A stretch of 64,000 nucleotides of DNA from NCBI GenBank assembly GCA_001931905.2, contig MSJI02000798.1, forward strand, positions 1 through 64,000. Reading direction: 5' to 3'. Source of the stretch: Cladosporium sp. IMV 00045 (taxonomy: Eukaryota > Ascomycota > Dothideomycetes > Cladosporiales > Cladosporiaceae). How positions within the stretch are numbered: position 1 is the stretch's first letter; every line of letters starts with the position of its first letter. The position numbers were made by a program, and so were the translations under genes. This document shows positions 9,609-20,986 of the stretch, in pieces. The notes under the pieces are model-generated. The model ran no database searches, was not told the DNA's origin, and saw nothing but the letters and a program-made list of their open reading frames with translations.

Positions 9609-12600
9609 AACCGCCACGACGCAGCTCTGTCCACGCTCTTCTATCTGCCGTGCTCCTTCGCGTCGACAACGACCGCCTTGTACTTTCCGCCTGTCCTTGA
9701 TCTGCCACCTTTTTTTTTTCTTCCACTATCTATGATACCATGAGCTAGCATCTCGATTTCTTTCTTTTCTTTACCTCGTATTATTTACCTATCTGCATCG
9801 TCGTCTTCTCTGGGGGGTTCCTGCCGCGGTGGGTTTTAAGGTGGATCTTTTTGCTGCTTGAAATCGTCTTTGGGAGGTTTGGGTTTGGATTCCTTCAAGA
9901 GATGGGGGTGGGGGTTGAGATTTTCTATTTGCCTATATTCTGATGTATGCTATGTTTATATTACCACTACTGTTTCTGCCAATTTGTTGTTCACGTCTTG
10001 ACGGAATCCCCTGATCAATCTTTCCGTAAACCTTGGCCTCAGGGTTGTTCTGAGGGAAGCCCTCTCGAGGAGCGGGATGAATGGAAATGCAAGGTTTCGA
10101 CGAAAACAGCTCTCGGTGTATTTTCACGGTTGAGATTGGTTTGCAACAGATCTTTCGAGTGTATACACTCGATGACCCATTTCTGGGTGGGCGGGACTCT
10201 TACGTCGTGTTTCAGATGGGCTTCGGGAAATAAGAGTCTGTATGCCCTGCCTTCGAACTGACTAACCCTTGAGATTTCCTTCCTTCGTGTCAGAATGAGA
10301 GAGAGAGATGTAGTATGTCAATGCTGTCCCCTCGTCCTTGCTTTCAAGAGGATCACAACATGTGTGGTTTTCGCATTGCGGATGTGCGGTAACATCTTGC
10401 ACGACGAGTGCTGGGTCGGACGACATTTTTGATGGATCAAAGGTGTCTCTTCTCTCCAGCCTCGAGAGGCACGAGTTCCGTTTTCCACCGCATATACCTC
10501 GAGATACATTGGTGCATTTTCGTTAGTATTGATCAAATACTCCGGACTGATGTTCCTCCGCTCAAGTTTATTGTTGTTCTTTCCGATACGAAACGCCCAG
10601 AAGAAGAACAGATGAAACGCCAGATGTCAAGAAAGGCGCACATGTTGCGCACCTAGACCTAGGGCTCAAAACACAAAGCCCTACCTTCGAATCGTGACAC
10701 GAAACACACGAACGCTGGCAACTGGGCCTTCTAGAACTCTCAGGCGAGATGGAGCCGCGTCTTCAGAAAAAGTAATCTTGATTAATCTGCAAAGTAACAT
10801 TGATTAAATTGCAAACATACGCGTCGTCTTCCTTCGCTACTGTACCTCTTTATGCTTCTTTGTCGTCAAGCTTTTTCTTCGCTTCGAGAACATACATGAA
10901 CCTGCATACCTAATGACGCGTTCACTTCCTCTCGATGCATGTGTCTGCTTCATCGGTGCGAGACGATATACATACGGATGGTACACGCAGACCTACAGAT
11001 GGTTGATATTAACCCGGACCCCACCAACGCCTCCCAAGAAAGAGGGCACGGCAATGAGCAAAACCTCGCTAGATTATTGCACGCCTTGAGTCGCAAAAGA
11101 CCCTTCCGTTCGTGGCAACATCGTCGGTTGTTGAGTGAGAAACTGCCATGTCTGCTCTGCTCCAGCCTCACCATGGACTCTCTTGCTTCCAAGGTGGGAG
11201 GTACCTTGATGGTTCGCCCCCTCACCGGTTCTTTACGCTGTTGCTTTGCTCAGCAGCAGGAGGAAGGAAACCTTGCAATTTATCACGCTTGATAACGCCT
11301 TCGGCTCCAAGCCTTCGGATATCTTCGGAGAGGTCGCCGGTGGTTACATACCTGGGCGATCTACGCTCATGGAGTGAGAAGTGAAAGTAAGATAGTAAAC
11401 CATATGGCCAGTACGATCGGTAGACCTCCGAACTCTCGAAGGCGAGGTGTTCTGAGCTGCTGGTCGAGCGTAAGAACTCCGGCTCATCACTCGTCAAAGT
11501 TTGCAATGGGATCCTTCTTGTTTCAGGCGGACCCATCGTTTGTTTGCCTTCTTGTTGAACAAACGAATTTTCACGCGAGCCGTGCAATACGCTTGTGATC
11601 CCACGAAGGGCTTCGTTGCTGGCATTTTTGTTCTAGGATGATTTGTTGAATCCTTCACGTGGTTGTATGATACAGCTTACATGAACAAAAGGCGTAGGAA
11701 ACGAGATGAGGCAGAGCCGGTTTGCAGAACCAAATCTCCGCCCGGCTTCAATTCAAGCAGGAATGCCAAATGTGCATTCGACCATGATGCCTTCCTCGCC
11801 ACTGAATGATAACCAATCTCCATGCAACCAAGAACCACGCAATTCCCGTGTTCAGCCCAATCCATCCCAGCCCTCGGAGCAAACAGCATCCGACGCAAGC
11901 CCAGCTCCCCAGCAAACGAATCCCGGGACCGGTCGAAGTTCTAGAACGGAGGTAGACCGACGACCGTTCGAAAAATCCCACTCTCCACTTCTTTCTCTCA
12001 GTCCCCGACGGCCGCCGACGCAACAGCTGAAATTTGCCTATCAAGCCTGAAGCACCAGAGCAAGCTCACCCGTGTGCTTGCGAGGCCTGGAGCGCACCGT
12101 TTCAGGGTTCGAAGAGGGGGAGAGATAGGCTGGAACGGGGGATGAGCGTTGTTTTACTTCGCTTGAATACTAGCAAGCAAGTGAATGAGTAAGGTAGACA
12201 TGTCGAGGGTCTTCTCCTCGCATCCGGACAGGCAAGCAGGCGCTCATGGGGAATTCACGCATACTCAGCATAGCCTTTCATCTATGCTGTCAGCGGCGTC
12301 AGAACCAATGGCGCTTAGGCACAAAGCACAGCCTGTGGCTACTTATTACTGTGTTGTGGCTTGCTTGGGTGAGGTCACGATCCTTCCGGCGAGGCTCTTG
12401 GGAGATGGGTGAGATGCCGGATGGCCGATGGAGCCGAACTTTGCCTTGCTCTCAACTCTCGACGTGGGATGTCCAGTAAGCAGCTAATGAGGCCACGCAT
12501 GATACCCAGAGAGACGGATGCGCTTGCTCCCGATAGACTTGTCTTTCTTCTCAGGTGATGAGATGAGACCACGCCCCATACCGTGACATGTGCGCGACAG

Positions 12601-14383
12601 GACAGACAGCGTTGCATTTCCCTTTCCTAGTTCACTTACTCATACATGATGCACCGTTGCGCTCACATAAGTTGACAAACCCGTCCAGCCGGTCGAGGGC
12701 TAGACGTTTCTTTCCCTCGTACCGGTCGAGGCTTTTGGGCAAAACGCGGAATCTGTGAAAATTTCACGGCAAAGGGGGAAAAACGGCGTCCAAGTATTAG
12801 CATTGAAGTGATAAGGAGAGGAGAAGAGGTAGATCTAGCCCTTCAGCCTCTTTCTCTCTACCACACGTCCTATTTGCATGTCAAAACAATGGCTTCGCGC
12901 GCCCGGGCTTTCCTCCTCCGACATTCAGATGGGAATCTCGCACTACTACTGCCGTTGTTTGCCATGAATCGAAAAGCCTCCCCCAAGGTGTGGCATGCAT
13001 GACATGACGCGTGAGGTGCGCGGATGAGGCGGGTGCAAGATGTGTGTGTCAAAGGCTGCTTGCTTGGCTGGGCCTCGGACGGGCGTGGAAGCTGGCGCGT
13101 GCTTCTTTTGGATCCGTTTGGGCCAGAAGCTCTGAAAAGCCGCGCCCTACCTGCGGCGCCCACTTCTTTTTTAAACGCCGGGTGGAGACGAGTCCGAGAT
13201 GTTTCTTGGGGGCTACAGTACCTGTAAGATTTCTGTTGCTGGAAGGTCCCTCCCATCATGATCTTGGTGGGTGTCACGGTGTTGACGATTGTGTTGTTGA
13301 TATGCTGGATGTGAACGAGGTTGTTGTATGTTGGGCCCATGGCCTGCTCTTCAACACATATTGAATGCATAACATCCGGTCAGTAGTATATATGATCATT
13401 CGACGAGTATACTCACACATAAATGCAATATATCACATACAAAGCGAGGCTAGGCGGCAATTCGTGGATCTCGTTGGATGTGGGTCCGAGTGCGGTGGCA
13501 TGGCCGCACGACAAGCCTTGATCGTCGCCCGCCGACCAGTCCAGACTCCCTCCACACCCGCACCCTAAACGGGCATTCCTGGCGACTTCTCCGATCCAGC
13601 CTCGCAAGCCCAGGGCAGTCGCGAGCTGTGGTAGTAGTGTAAGTGAATGGTTTTGATGAGTGAGCGAGGGAGAGTCCGCGCCTGTGAGTACGTGGGTGAG
13701 GCATCCTTTGCCTCTTTGCCTTTTGCCGTCTGCCTTGTCTACATACAGTTACCTCACTAGTCTGTTTCCATCTCTCCCTCTCCCTCTCACCACCCCCATC
13801 TCTCTATCTCAGCCATCCTCCGCCACATTTCTGCACCATCACCTCATACTCTCCCCCACTAGCTCCTTGTTCCCTGGCTCCGGTACTATTGCACGGGAAT
13901 CATCCAAACACTCTTTCTCCTCTGACCGGTGTTGTTGCTGCTGCTGCCACTGCTGCTGCCCATAACAATACCACCCTTCAAATCTAGTGCACGGGGCCCG
14001 CGCGTTCGGATGTAACGGCGGACTGCAGCATCGTAGCTTTGTCTGTGTCTGCCACTTCCAGACACTTCTGACCTACCGCCTGCGACTTCTCTACTATTGA
14101 CTCTTCTACCACACCCACCCCTCTATCTCTCTACACCTGACATACACATACGCCATCTGTCAGTCCGTCGCCACACTCGCCCGCGCCGCTTGCGCATAGC
14201 TTCATCTTCCCTCCCGGAGTGGCTCGACGATGGCTGCCCGTGTCGAGGGCTAGACTGCGCATCTTCGACCGGACTGGAACTCCAGGGACCTGCTTTGCCT
14301 AGGCCAAGGCATTCCCGGCTTCTGGTTCTCTCTCAACTTGAAACCCAGGAATCTCTTCCCTCTGGGAAAGAATACTCACGCCG
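9609..14383. other. 4.8 kb gene-poor region upstream of the histidine kinase
   Basis: No open frame here has domain-like composition, and the candidates up to 166 codons overlap on both strands. No tRNA with an intact T-arm and acceptor stem was recognised. The last 700 bp (about 13690-14383) are pyrimidine-rich and probably include the kinase promoter and 5' leader. A non-coding transcript or a fast-evolving spliced gene cannot be excluded. Confidence 0.5.
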
Positions 14384-17155
14384 ATGGAACCCTCACCCGA
14401 ATCACTGCCCGCCGGCGACATGCACGACTTTGCTGCTTCTCCAAGTGCTGGAGTTGCGCAGGCCGTTCCCGCCATGGAGCGCCGCAACATCTGCTTCCCT
14501 CGCCCGGGCACAAAAACCATCCTGGAAAAAGGATCTCAAGGCTTCCGGGACGAATTGCGAAGGCTGTACGCCTCAGACGAAAATAACGCTCTCGAATCAC
14601 TAATTCAACTCAAGCAACATTTACGGACTCTTTCGGCAGACGACTACTGGTCAGCCGCCACAGAGGGATTGTCGGCATTGTTGGGCGCGGAAATCACCTT
14701 CGTGATGAAGCGCATGTTGGTGGACGACCACGACTCGGCGGTGGAAATGCCGCCACTCGGAGAGACTGGTTCGTGTCTGATGGCCGCCGCTCTGCATTAC
14801 TGCACCCTCGACGGCTCAAAGCACACCGTCAAGGAGACCAAGTTCCACGCCTACGGATGCCCTTGTGCTTACATGCGACACGACAAAGTCTTTCTGATTC
14901 CTGAGAGGCTCAACGACTTTATCACTGACAACCCTAACGAAATGCCTTTTCCAGCGGAGGCTTATATTGCGGTGCCATTGTTCATCGAGGGCAAGTGCGT
15001 GGCACATTTTGGAGCTATGTGGTCGAAGCCCGGCGCGGCTAAGCGGACATTGTCTTGGGCTTTCATTGAGATGATCATGCACGCCATGGAGGATATGATG
15101 GTGCAGAGATTACAAGAAGGCTCAAATTTCGTTCGCCCAGCACCTTCATGCGAGAAGCCCACAGTGATCCCCCACGATGCTGTAACAAAGGCCCAATCAT
15201 TACGGCCTTACGCTGGAAGCTTATCACACGAGCTGAGAACACCAATGCAAGGTGTGGTCGGAATGCTGGATGTCATGTACGCCACGGTGCGTGAATCGGT
15301 AGAAACGCAGACAGATCCCCATCTTCGCCAGGTGTTTGCGAACTTGCAGGAGAATATCGAAGTCGTGCAGGACAGCTCAAGAAGAGCTGTGGAAGCTGCC
15401 GATAATGTGGTGCACGCCTACGACATGGACATGAGCGTGCCTGACGCTCCTCCAAACCCGAACCTCGAGGCGGATGATCTGGTCGAACTCGATTCCCCCA
15501 TATCTATTTTCTCACAGGAGAGGCGGCCCGAGATTCTCGTCGCCGGTAGCAATCTACCTCTGGCCAGACCGAACAAGCGGAGAAGAGAGGAATCACGGCA
15601 CACCAGTAATGCAAGCCAACCGAAGGCAGCAAGAATAGACGATGCAGCCTCAGTCTGGACACGGTGCGCAGAACCCAGCCGAGAAATGCAGGAAGGCGTA
15701 CACGAGGCCGAGGAAGTGCAGGCCAGCGAGCAACCTGACGCCGGACCCGCGTATCAGGCTGTGCAGGAAATTGTGGGAAACCCTAGCAGAGTCGTGGCGC
15801 CTGGTCTGCGACACGCGCATATCCGTGAAGTTTTGCAGTATGTGATCAACGAAGGACTGAAATTGGGTGGAAGGCCCGATTCTGCAATGGCACAGGAGAC
15901 CGATTTTGGCGAGATCATCGAAGTCCGCACCAGAGGCTCGGATGGAACGGCGAGCAGGAAGATCATCGAGTGGGATGTCGATCCCAGCCTGCCGGAAACG
16001 ATGTTTGTCGACGAGAAGGATCTGAGCAAACTGGTTTCTTGCGTGTTTTTGAACGCCATAAAATTTACAGACCAACAGGATGGGCGCGTTGGACTCTACG
16101 CGAAGATGAGCTCGAGGGGGAAGTATGTCTCTATCAGAGTGACTGACAACGGTCCCGGCATACCAGCGGCTTTCCTCCCGAAACTATTCAAGGCCTTTTC
16201 ACAGCAGAACGGCTCTCTCACCAGGTCGAGCGAGGGATTGGGCTTGGGTTTGATGGTTGCGAAGGGAATTGCGAGGAAATTGGGGGGCGATCTCATGTGC
16301 ATTCGCGCAGACACAGGAAAACAGAACCACGGCAGCGAATTTGAGATCAGAATCCCTCTGAACCCAGGCGACGTGGTCAGCCGTCCCGTCTCCCCTTTCG
16401 GGTCGCCTCTCCCTCGTCGTGCCAACCTGGCCAACGCCGATGTCCCCGGAACTCCCGTCCTGCCACCACCCCGAACCAGCAGCCCATGGAGAACATTCAA
16501 CGCACTCCAACAGATTGTATCCGAAGATTCGACCGGCTGCGCCACTCTCGTCAACTCCTCGCCATCCTCAACCCCCTCTCCGAAAACCTACCCAGCCGCG
16601 CTGCAAGTGCCCATGCACGAAATGCGCTCCGTCTCCCCGCCCTACACCCCCCACGAAACCGCGCCCAAGAAACGCCACCGCCCCCGCATGCGCAAGTCCG
16701 TCTCCAACCCGGAAATCGACTGCAACCTGGCGGCCAAGTACCCGCTCAACTTCCTCGTCGCCGAAGACAACAAGATCAACCGCAAGCTGCTCGTCAGCAT
16801 GCTGTCGAAATTCGGCTACCGCACCATCTTCGAGGCCCACGACGGCGCCGAGGCCGTGCGGCAGATGTCCCTCGCCCGCGACAAAATCGACGTCGTCCTC
16901 ATGGACCTGTGGATGCCGCTCATGGACGGCTACGAGGCGACGGAGCGCATCTTGCAAATGCCCCGCGTCAAGAGGAGCGGGTTGTCGATTCACCACGACG
17001 GTCCGACCGTTCTGGCCGTCACGGCGGACGTGACCGACGGCGCGCTGGAGAGGGCCGCAAGGGTGGGCATGAAGGGGTTCATGACCAAGCCGTACAAGCT
17101 CATGGATTTGCAGCGTTTGATCACTGAGTATTGCACGACGCGCGGTCAGGTGTAG
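14384..17155 (+). CDS. Soluble GAF hybrid histidine kinase
   Basis: Cytoplasmic hybrid sensor kinase that would autophosphorylate on His and pass the phosphate to its own receiver, then to an HPt protein. Single exon, 923 residues, no membrane segment. A GAF-like region spans about 55-250 (GCPCAYMRHDK, YIAVPLFIEGKCVAHFG). The dimerisation/phosphoacceptor domain has SHELRTP with His282. The ATPase domain has the N-box FLNAIKFT near 556, DNGPGIP near 588 and GLGLGL near 618. The receiver at about 785-920 has Glu794-Asp795, phosphoacceptor Asp841 (LMDLWMP) and Lys902 (MTKPYK). An unusually long low-complexity insert of about 180 residues separates the dimerisation and ATPase domains. All key residues are present. 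The fungal HHK group was not assigned. Confidence 0.93.
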   Translation: MEPSPESLPAGDMHDFAASPSAGVAQAVPAMERRNICFPRPGTKTILEKGSQGFRDELRRLYASDENNALESLIQLKQHLRTLSADDYWSAATEGLSALLGAEITFVMKRMLVDDHDSAVEMPPLGETGSCLMAAALHYCTLDGSKHTVKETKFHAYGCPCAYMRHDKVFLIPERLNDFITDNPNEMPFPAEAYIAVPLFIEGKCVAHFGAMWSKPGAAKRTLSWAFIEMIMHAMEDMMVQRLQEGSNFVRPAPSCEKPTVIPHDAVTKAQSLRPYAGSLSHELRTPMQGVVGMLDVMYATVRESVETQTDPHLRQVFANLQENIEVVQDSSRRAVEAADNVVHAYDMDMSVPDAPPNPNLEADDLVELDSPISIFSQERRPEILVAGSNLPLARPNKRRREESRHTSNASQPKAARIDDAASVWTRCAEPSREMQEGVHEAEEVQASEQPDAGPAYQAVQEIVGNPSRVVAPGLRHAHIREVLQYVINEGLKLGGRPDSAMAQETDFGEIIEVRTRGSDGTASRKIIEWDVDPSLPETMFVDEKDLSKLVSCVFLNAIKFTDQQDGRVGLYAKMSSRGKYVSIRVTDNGPGIPAAFLPKLFKAFSQQNGSLTRSSEGLGLGLMVAKGIARKLGGDLMCIRADTGKQNHGSEFEIRIPLNPGDVVSRPVSPFGSPLPRRANLANADVPGTPVLPPPRTSSPWRTFNALQQIVSEDSTGCATLVNSSPSSTPSPKTYPAALQVPMHEMRSVSPPYTPHETAPKKRHRPRMRKSVSNPEIDCNLAAKYPLNFLVAEDNKINRKLLVSMLSKFGYRTIFEAHDGAEAVRQMSLARDKIDVVLMDLWMPLMDGYEATERILQMPRVKRSGLSIHHDGPTVLAVTADVTDGALERAARVGMKGFMTKPYKLMDLQRLITEYCTTRGQV

Positions 17156-17433
17156 GGCTTGTTCATTTTTGAGCATTGTTTTCTTTTTTCTTTTTCTTAC
17201 TTCTAATAATTATGACATCGAGCACGAGGATGATTGATATACCACACGGAGGCTTTTGTAGGATTGATGACGGGGCAATAGAGGGGATTTGGAAGGAAGG
17301 ATGGAATGGCTTTGTTTGAAGAAGTGATACCCCACAACAACAACAATTACCAGAGGAGAGAAGAGCAGAGAAAGGACGAAATGAGATAATATATCTTTGC
17401 ATGTGCAAAACTCTTACTCTCTTCCAAAGTAAT

Positions 17434-17434
<1 letters not shown>

Positions 17435-17472
<38 letters not shown>
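17435..17472. repeat. 38-nt poly-T run at contig end
   Basis: An uninterrupted T run leads directly into the N gap. It is a probable assembly breakpoint caused by a homopolymer or polymerase slippage. Confidence 0.9.
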
Positions 17473-17492
17473 NNNNNNNNNNNNNNNNNNNN
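17473..17492. other. Assembly gap (20 N)
   Basis: Exactly 20 N. The same length occurs at 48966-48985, so this is a fixed-size placeholder rather than an estimated distance. Confidence 0.98.
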
Positions 17493-17959
17493 TTTGGACT
17501 GACTGGGTGGTTTCGTTTTCGTGCCAACCGTAATGGATGTTTACCGCCCCTCTATGTGAGGGTGTCAAGTACGTGTTCTTGACCATGACAGTATAATAGA
17601 ATGTTGGAGAACGTGGTTTAGCTTCCTTCTGTCTGGTAACAAAAAAACGATCTGTGGCTTTCTGGCGCTATTACTGCTGCTGCTGTTTATGCTGACAATG
17701 TTTATGCTGACGATTGATGTCGTGTCCGTGAATACTCATTGCTACAAAACTTCCCCCGATGATCAACAACTCTCCCTAACCCTCCCCTTGACTTTCAATA
17801 CTCCAAACTGCAGCTCTTTCGTCGGAGAAGTTTGTTATCACCGCGCATGATTACCTCCCTGGAGGCTGTGAATTTATTCCCCCCTTCAAACGTCCAGCAC
17901 ACATTGATGCTTTCCCATAGTCCTACACCGGAACGATAGTCCAGACCTCCCCGGAAGTT
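17493..17959. other. 3' flank of securin copy 2
   Basis: No gene. Positions 17647-17959 match the 3' flank of the first securin copy, and 17493-17646 have no match in the window. A short tandem duplication (about 14 bp around TTTATGCTGACAATG) lies at 17686-17712. Confidence 0.6.
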
Positions 17960-19232
17960 TCAAGCAACATCCAGCTGGAAATCCCTCAACGCCTCGTCCT
18001 CCTCCTCGCCCGCTAGAGGATCGGCTTTCGCGCCCAACTCGTCGTCTTCGCGATCATCTTCCAGACCAAGTCCGAGAAGCTGGTCCAGAGAAGTCCCACC
18101 GCCGGTGAATGGCGCGGCCGAAGCTCCTGAAGAGGAAGGACGACTTTCGGGTTTCTGGTGGATAGAATCCAGCGGGCGACGAGCAGTAGCGCCGGAAACT
18201 GCTCTGCCTTTCGAGTAGCCCAGGGTCGTGTTGGAGGCTGTTCTGGCGGCTTTGTGGCGCGGATTACCCGGGGCGGTTGAGGTGGTGGGGGTTGGTTTCC
18301 GTGATGTGGGCAGGCCGGGCACGCGCGCTTTCGTAGAAGCTGTGGGAGCTGAGAAGTTGCGCGGTGCGGTGCCGGACGTGCTGCGCGAACTGAGTGCGGA
18401 GGAGGCTTTGCGGGCTGCGAGGGTGGAAGGGGCGCGCTCGGCGAGAGGGTTGCGTTTGGTTGGGAGGGGGGTTGCTTTCGTGATGGTTGGGTGCGCAGGT
18501 TTGCGCTCTGCTTGCTGTTTCTTCTTGTGTTCGAGCGTGCGGACTTTTTCGTCGAAATCGCTCAGCTCGCTGTCTTCGTCATCTTTGTCGTCTCGCTTCG
18601 TTGTGAATTCAGAGTACCAGCCACGGGTGAAGTTCTTGCCCTGGAATTGAGGGTACGTCCGGTCCTGGGGGAAGTCGTCTGGATGGTCGGGCAGAGGCAC
18701 TTCGCGCGGTGGCATGTACTCGACATCGCGCTCGGCGTCCGCAGAATCTTGGGTTTCGACGTCGGCTTGTAGGACTTTCACTTTCGATCTGCGCATGCGA
18801 GGGCTTGTGGGTTTAGCTGAGAATTGGTCCTGGATGGGTGGTGCTGCGGGGGTCTGGAAGGCATTGGTTCGGGCGTTGGTGGTTTTGTTGCCTAGAGGGG
18901 CTCTGTTGCGTGGGCCTGTTTGACTGTGAGTTGGTTGTGTTTTGAGAATTATGCAAGATGTACATGTATGGCATACCTGCTGGAGTGACGAATGCGCTGG
19001 GATCGACTTTGCCACCCTTGCCATCGCCAAAAAGCCCATCTTTCACTTTGCCGCCGGTTTTGCCAGCACCGAAGGTCGCATTTTCATCGTTGAGAGTGAC
19101 TTTGAAGGGCGTCTTGGGTGCTTTGTAGCCGGGTGTTTTGGGGGCGAGATTGTTTACACCGTTGTTTTTGGCAGCCGTGGCCTGCTGTTGTTGGTAGACG
19201 GCATTTTCCTGGTTGGTCCTTGTCGAGAACAT
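17960..19232 (-). CDS. Securin (Cut2/Pds1-like), copy 2
   Basis: Second securin gene with the same two-exon structure: 18977-19232 and 17960-18915, 403 residues. It retains the RAPLGNKTT destruction-box-like motif (residues 90-98), the RDVEYMPP motif and the QEN substitution for KEN. Differences from copy 1 are scattered conservative changes in disordered regions (for example Ile for Leu in the APPIQDQ segment, Glu-rich changes at the C-terminus). Both copies are open, so both are probably functional. Confidence 0.72.
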
Positions 19233-19519
19233 GATGCTGTGATTTTTACATGAAGGGTTAGTAGTGAGATGACGGTGTGGATGCTCGCATGACACGCGAG
19301 GAGGAAGATTGATTACATTTCGTTGTCGTCTCGCTCACACCGTTCCTTCACAACCTGCAGTGGCGCGGGCAGTTGTTGATAAACAACAAGCGGGGAGCTC
19401 GGGTAACTCAGTCGGGACCCTGCATCCACTCTAAAGCCCGCCAGCCAAAGCGTGAGCCCGCCGGTAGATGGCTCAAGCCCAGTTTACAAGGGGGGAGAAC
19501 TGCCTGCTGGCTGGCTGTG

Positions 19520-19553
<34 letters not shown>

Positions 19554-19729
19554 GGGCTGCTGGCGTACGTGAGCAGCGGGAGGCTTCCACTTTCTCAACA
19601 TCACCACCAACAACAACACTTCTTGCCTACTTTCCCTCCACCACAACCCATCTCACCACAACTCCCACGCCACACCTTGAAGAACACCCTTTTCCTACAA
19701 CCTCCATCTCATTCTCAACAACCTTCACA
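19233..19729. promoter_or_regulatory. Shared divergent promoter of securin and tropomyosin (copy 2)
   Basis: Counterpart of 1582-2067. It has a (CTG)10 run at 19521-19550 (seven units in the other copy) and a forkhead-type ATAAACA at 19379-19385, inside a segment that is nearly identical between copies. Confidence 0.45.
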
Positions 19730-20434
19730 ATGGACGCCATCAAGCAGGTGAGTCTCCCTCATCAACAATCTACCCCTCAGTCTCTCATCCTGCCCGCTTG
19801 GGGCAACGTACCGGCTTACGCCCAGCAACATGTCTCACAAAAAGAAAACGTCTGTCTCTCTGCAACGTCCGCATCTCTGACATACCCTTCTCCTTTCCCA
19901 GCGCATGAACGCCCTCAGGCTCGAGGCCGACGAGTCCGCCGCCAAGGTCGAGGAGCTTTCCTCCAGAGTCAAGACGCTCGAGCAGGAGAACCTTCAGAAG
20001 GAGCAGGAGATCACTTCCCTGCAGCACAAGAACGGCGTGCTCGAGCAGGAGGTCGAGAAGCTCGAGACTCTGCACAAGGACGCAAAGGCCGCCGTCGACG
20101 AGAGCGCACAGCACGGCACCCAGAACGAGTCCCTCACCAGGAGACTGCAGCTGCTCGAGGAGGAGGCCGAGGAGAACGACAAGAACCTGAGGGAGACCAA
20201 CGAGAAGTACGGACCTGGGAGAAAGAATAATCATCTTGGATATAGACAGGAGAGCTAACATGTTCGCACAGGCTCCGCCAGACCGACGTCAAGGCCGGCC
20301 ACTACGAGCGCAAGGTGCAGGCTCTGGAGCAGTCCGCCGACCAGTGGGAGAAGAAGTACGAGGACATGGCGAAGAAGTACGCCGACACCAAGAAGGAGCT
20401 CGACGACTTCGTCGCGGAGATTGGTAACATTTGA
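19730..20434 (+). CDS. Tropomyosin (copy 2)
   Basis: Second tropomyosin gene: exons 19730-19747, 19902-20206 and 20272-20434, 161 residues. The predicted protein is identical to copy 1 although synonymous sites and introns differ, which points to purifying selection on both. The first intron donor is GTGAGT and the second is GTACGG (GTATGA in copy 1). Confidence 0.95.
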
Positions 20435-20986
20435 GCGAACCTGTCTCCCCATCAAAGCACAAGAAAGAAGAAAAAAGAAGACTCCCCCAAATCAAAGTTC
20501 AAAAAACAAACAACAAATTCAATCAGAGGCGCAAACACACTTTCTCAAATCATTTTCCAGGCATAAAGCGTTGCTGACATTGGCATGCCTTCTTGCTCTA
20601 GCTTTCTACACCCCGAGCGGAGCGCATGCGAATCCTTCCCATCCTCCTGCTGTTGCTGCTCACGGGAAAAGCAGAGGCAAGGGTTTCCTGTGATTGGCGG
20701 TTCGGTAGTGATGATGGCTGGCTGGCGGTTGGGCTCTTCATGCGTCGTTGCAGCATGCTTGCCTTTTCTCGAGAGAGAGAGAGAGAGATGTCATTTCCCC
20801 CTGAGAGAAGAAACAGAAACAGAAAAGAGATAATTGCATAATACCCTGAAACGGTCTTCCACACCCTTTGATAGGCAGCGACCCTGTATGGACAAGGCAT
20901 TAGACACACCAAGCAGCGAAAAGGATCCATCATATCAAGACACCGAATAAGCCTCTCAATACCATTATTTGATTATTATTCCTTCA
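20435..20986. other. Intergenic, convergent 3' ends of tropomyosin and rrp17 (copy 2)
   Basis: No gene. It includes a (GA) microsatellite at about 20771-20788 that is shorter in the other copy. Confidence 0.6.

Noticed and set aside
11706..12050. A 114-codon frame in the gene-poor interval
   Set aside because: Low-complexity Ser/Pro/Gln composition and an overlapping opposite-strand frame of similar length. No domain or splice support.
12100..12125. A GGGTTCGA-like string suggestive of a tRNA T-arm
   Set aside because: No matching acceptor stem, D-arm or anticodon arm at the right spacing, and the T-arm stem does not pair.
16419..17176. Open frames of about 200 codons overlapping the receiver domain of the histidine kinase on both strands
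   Set aside because: GC-rich codon usage of the kinase creates open alternate frames. They lack start context and any domain.
19373..20230. A 285-codon frame covering the tropomyosin promoter and exons
   Set aside because: It runs through the CTG repeat and out of phase over tropomyosin exon 2. The spliced tropomyosin model explains the region.
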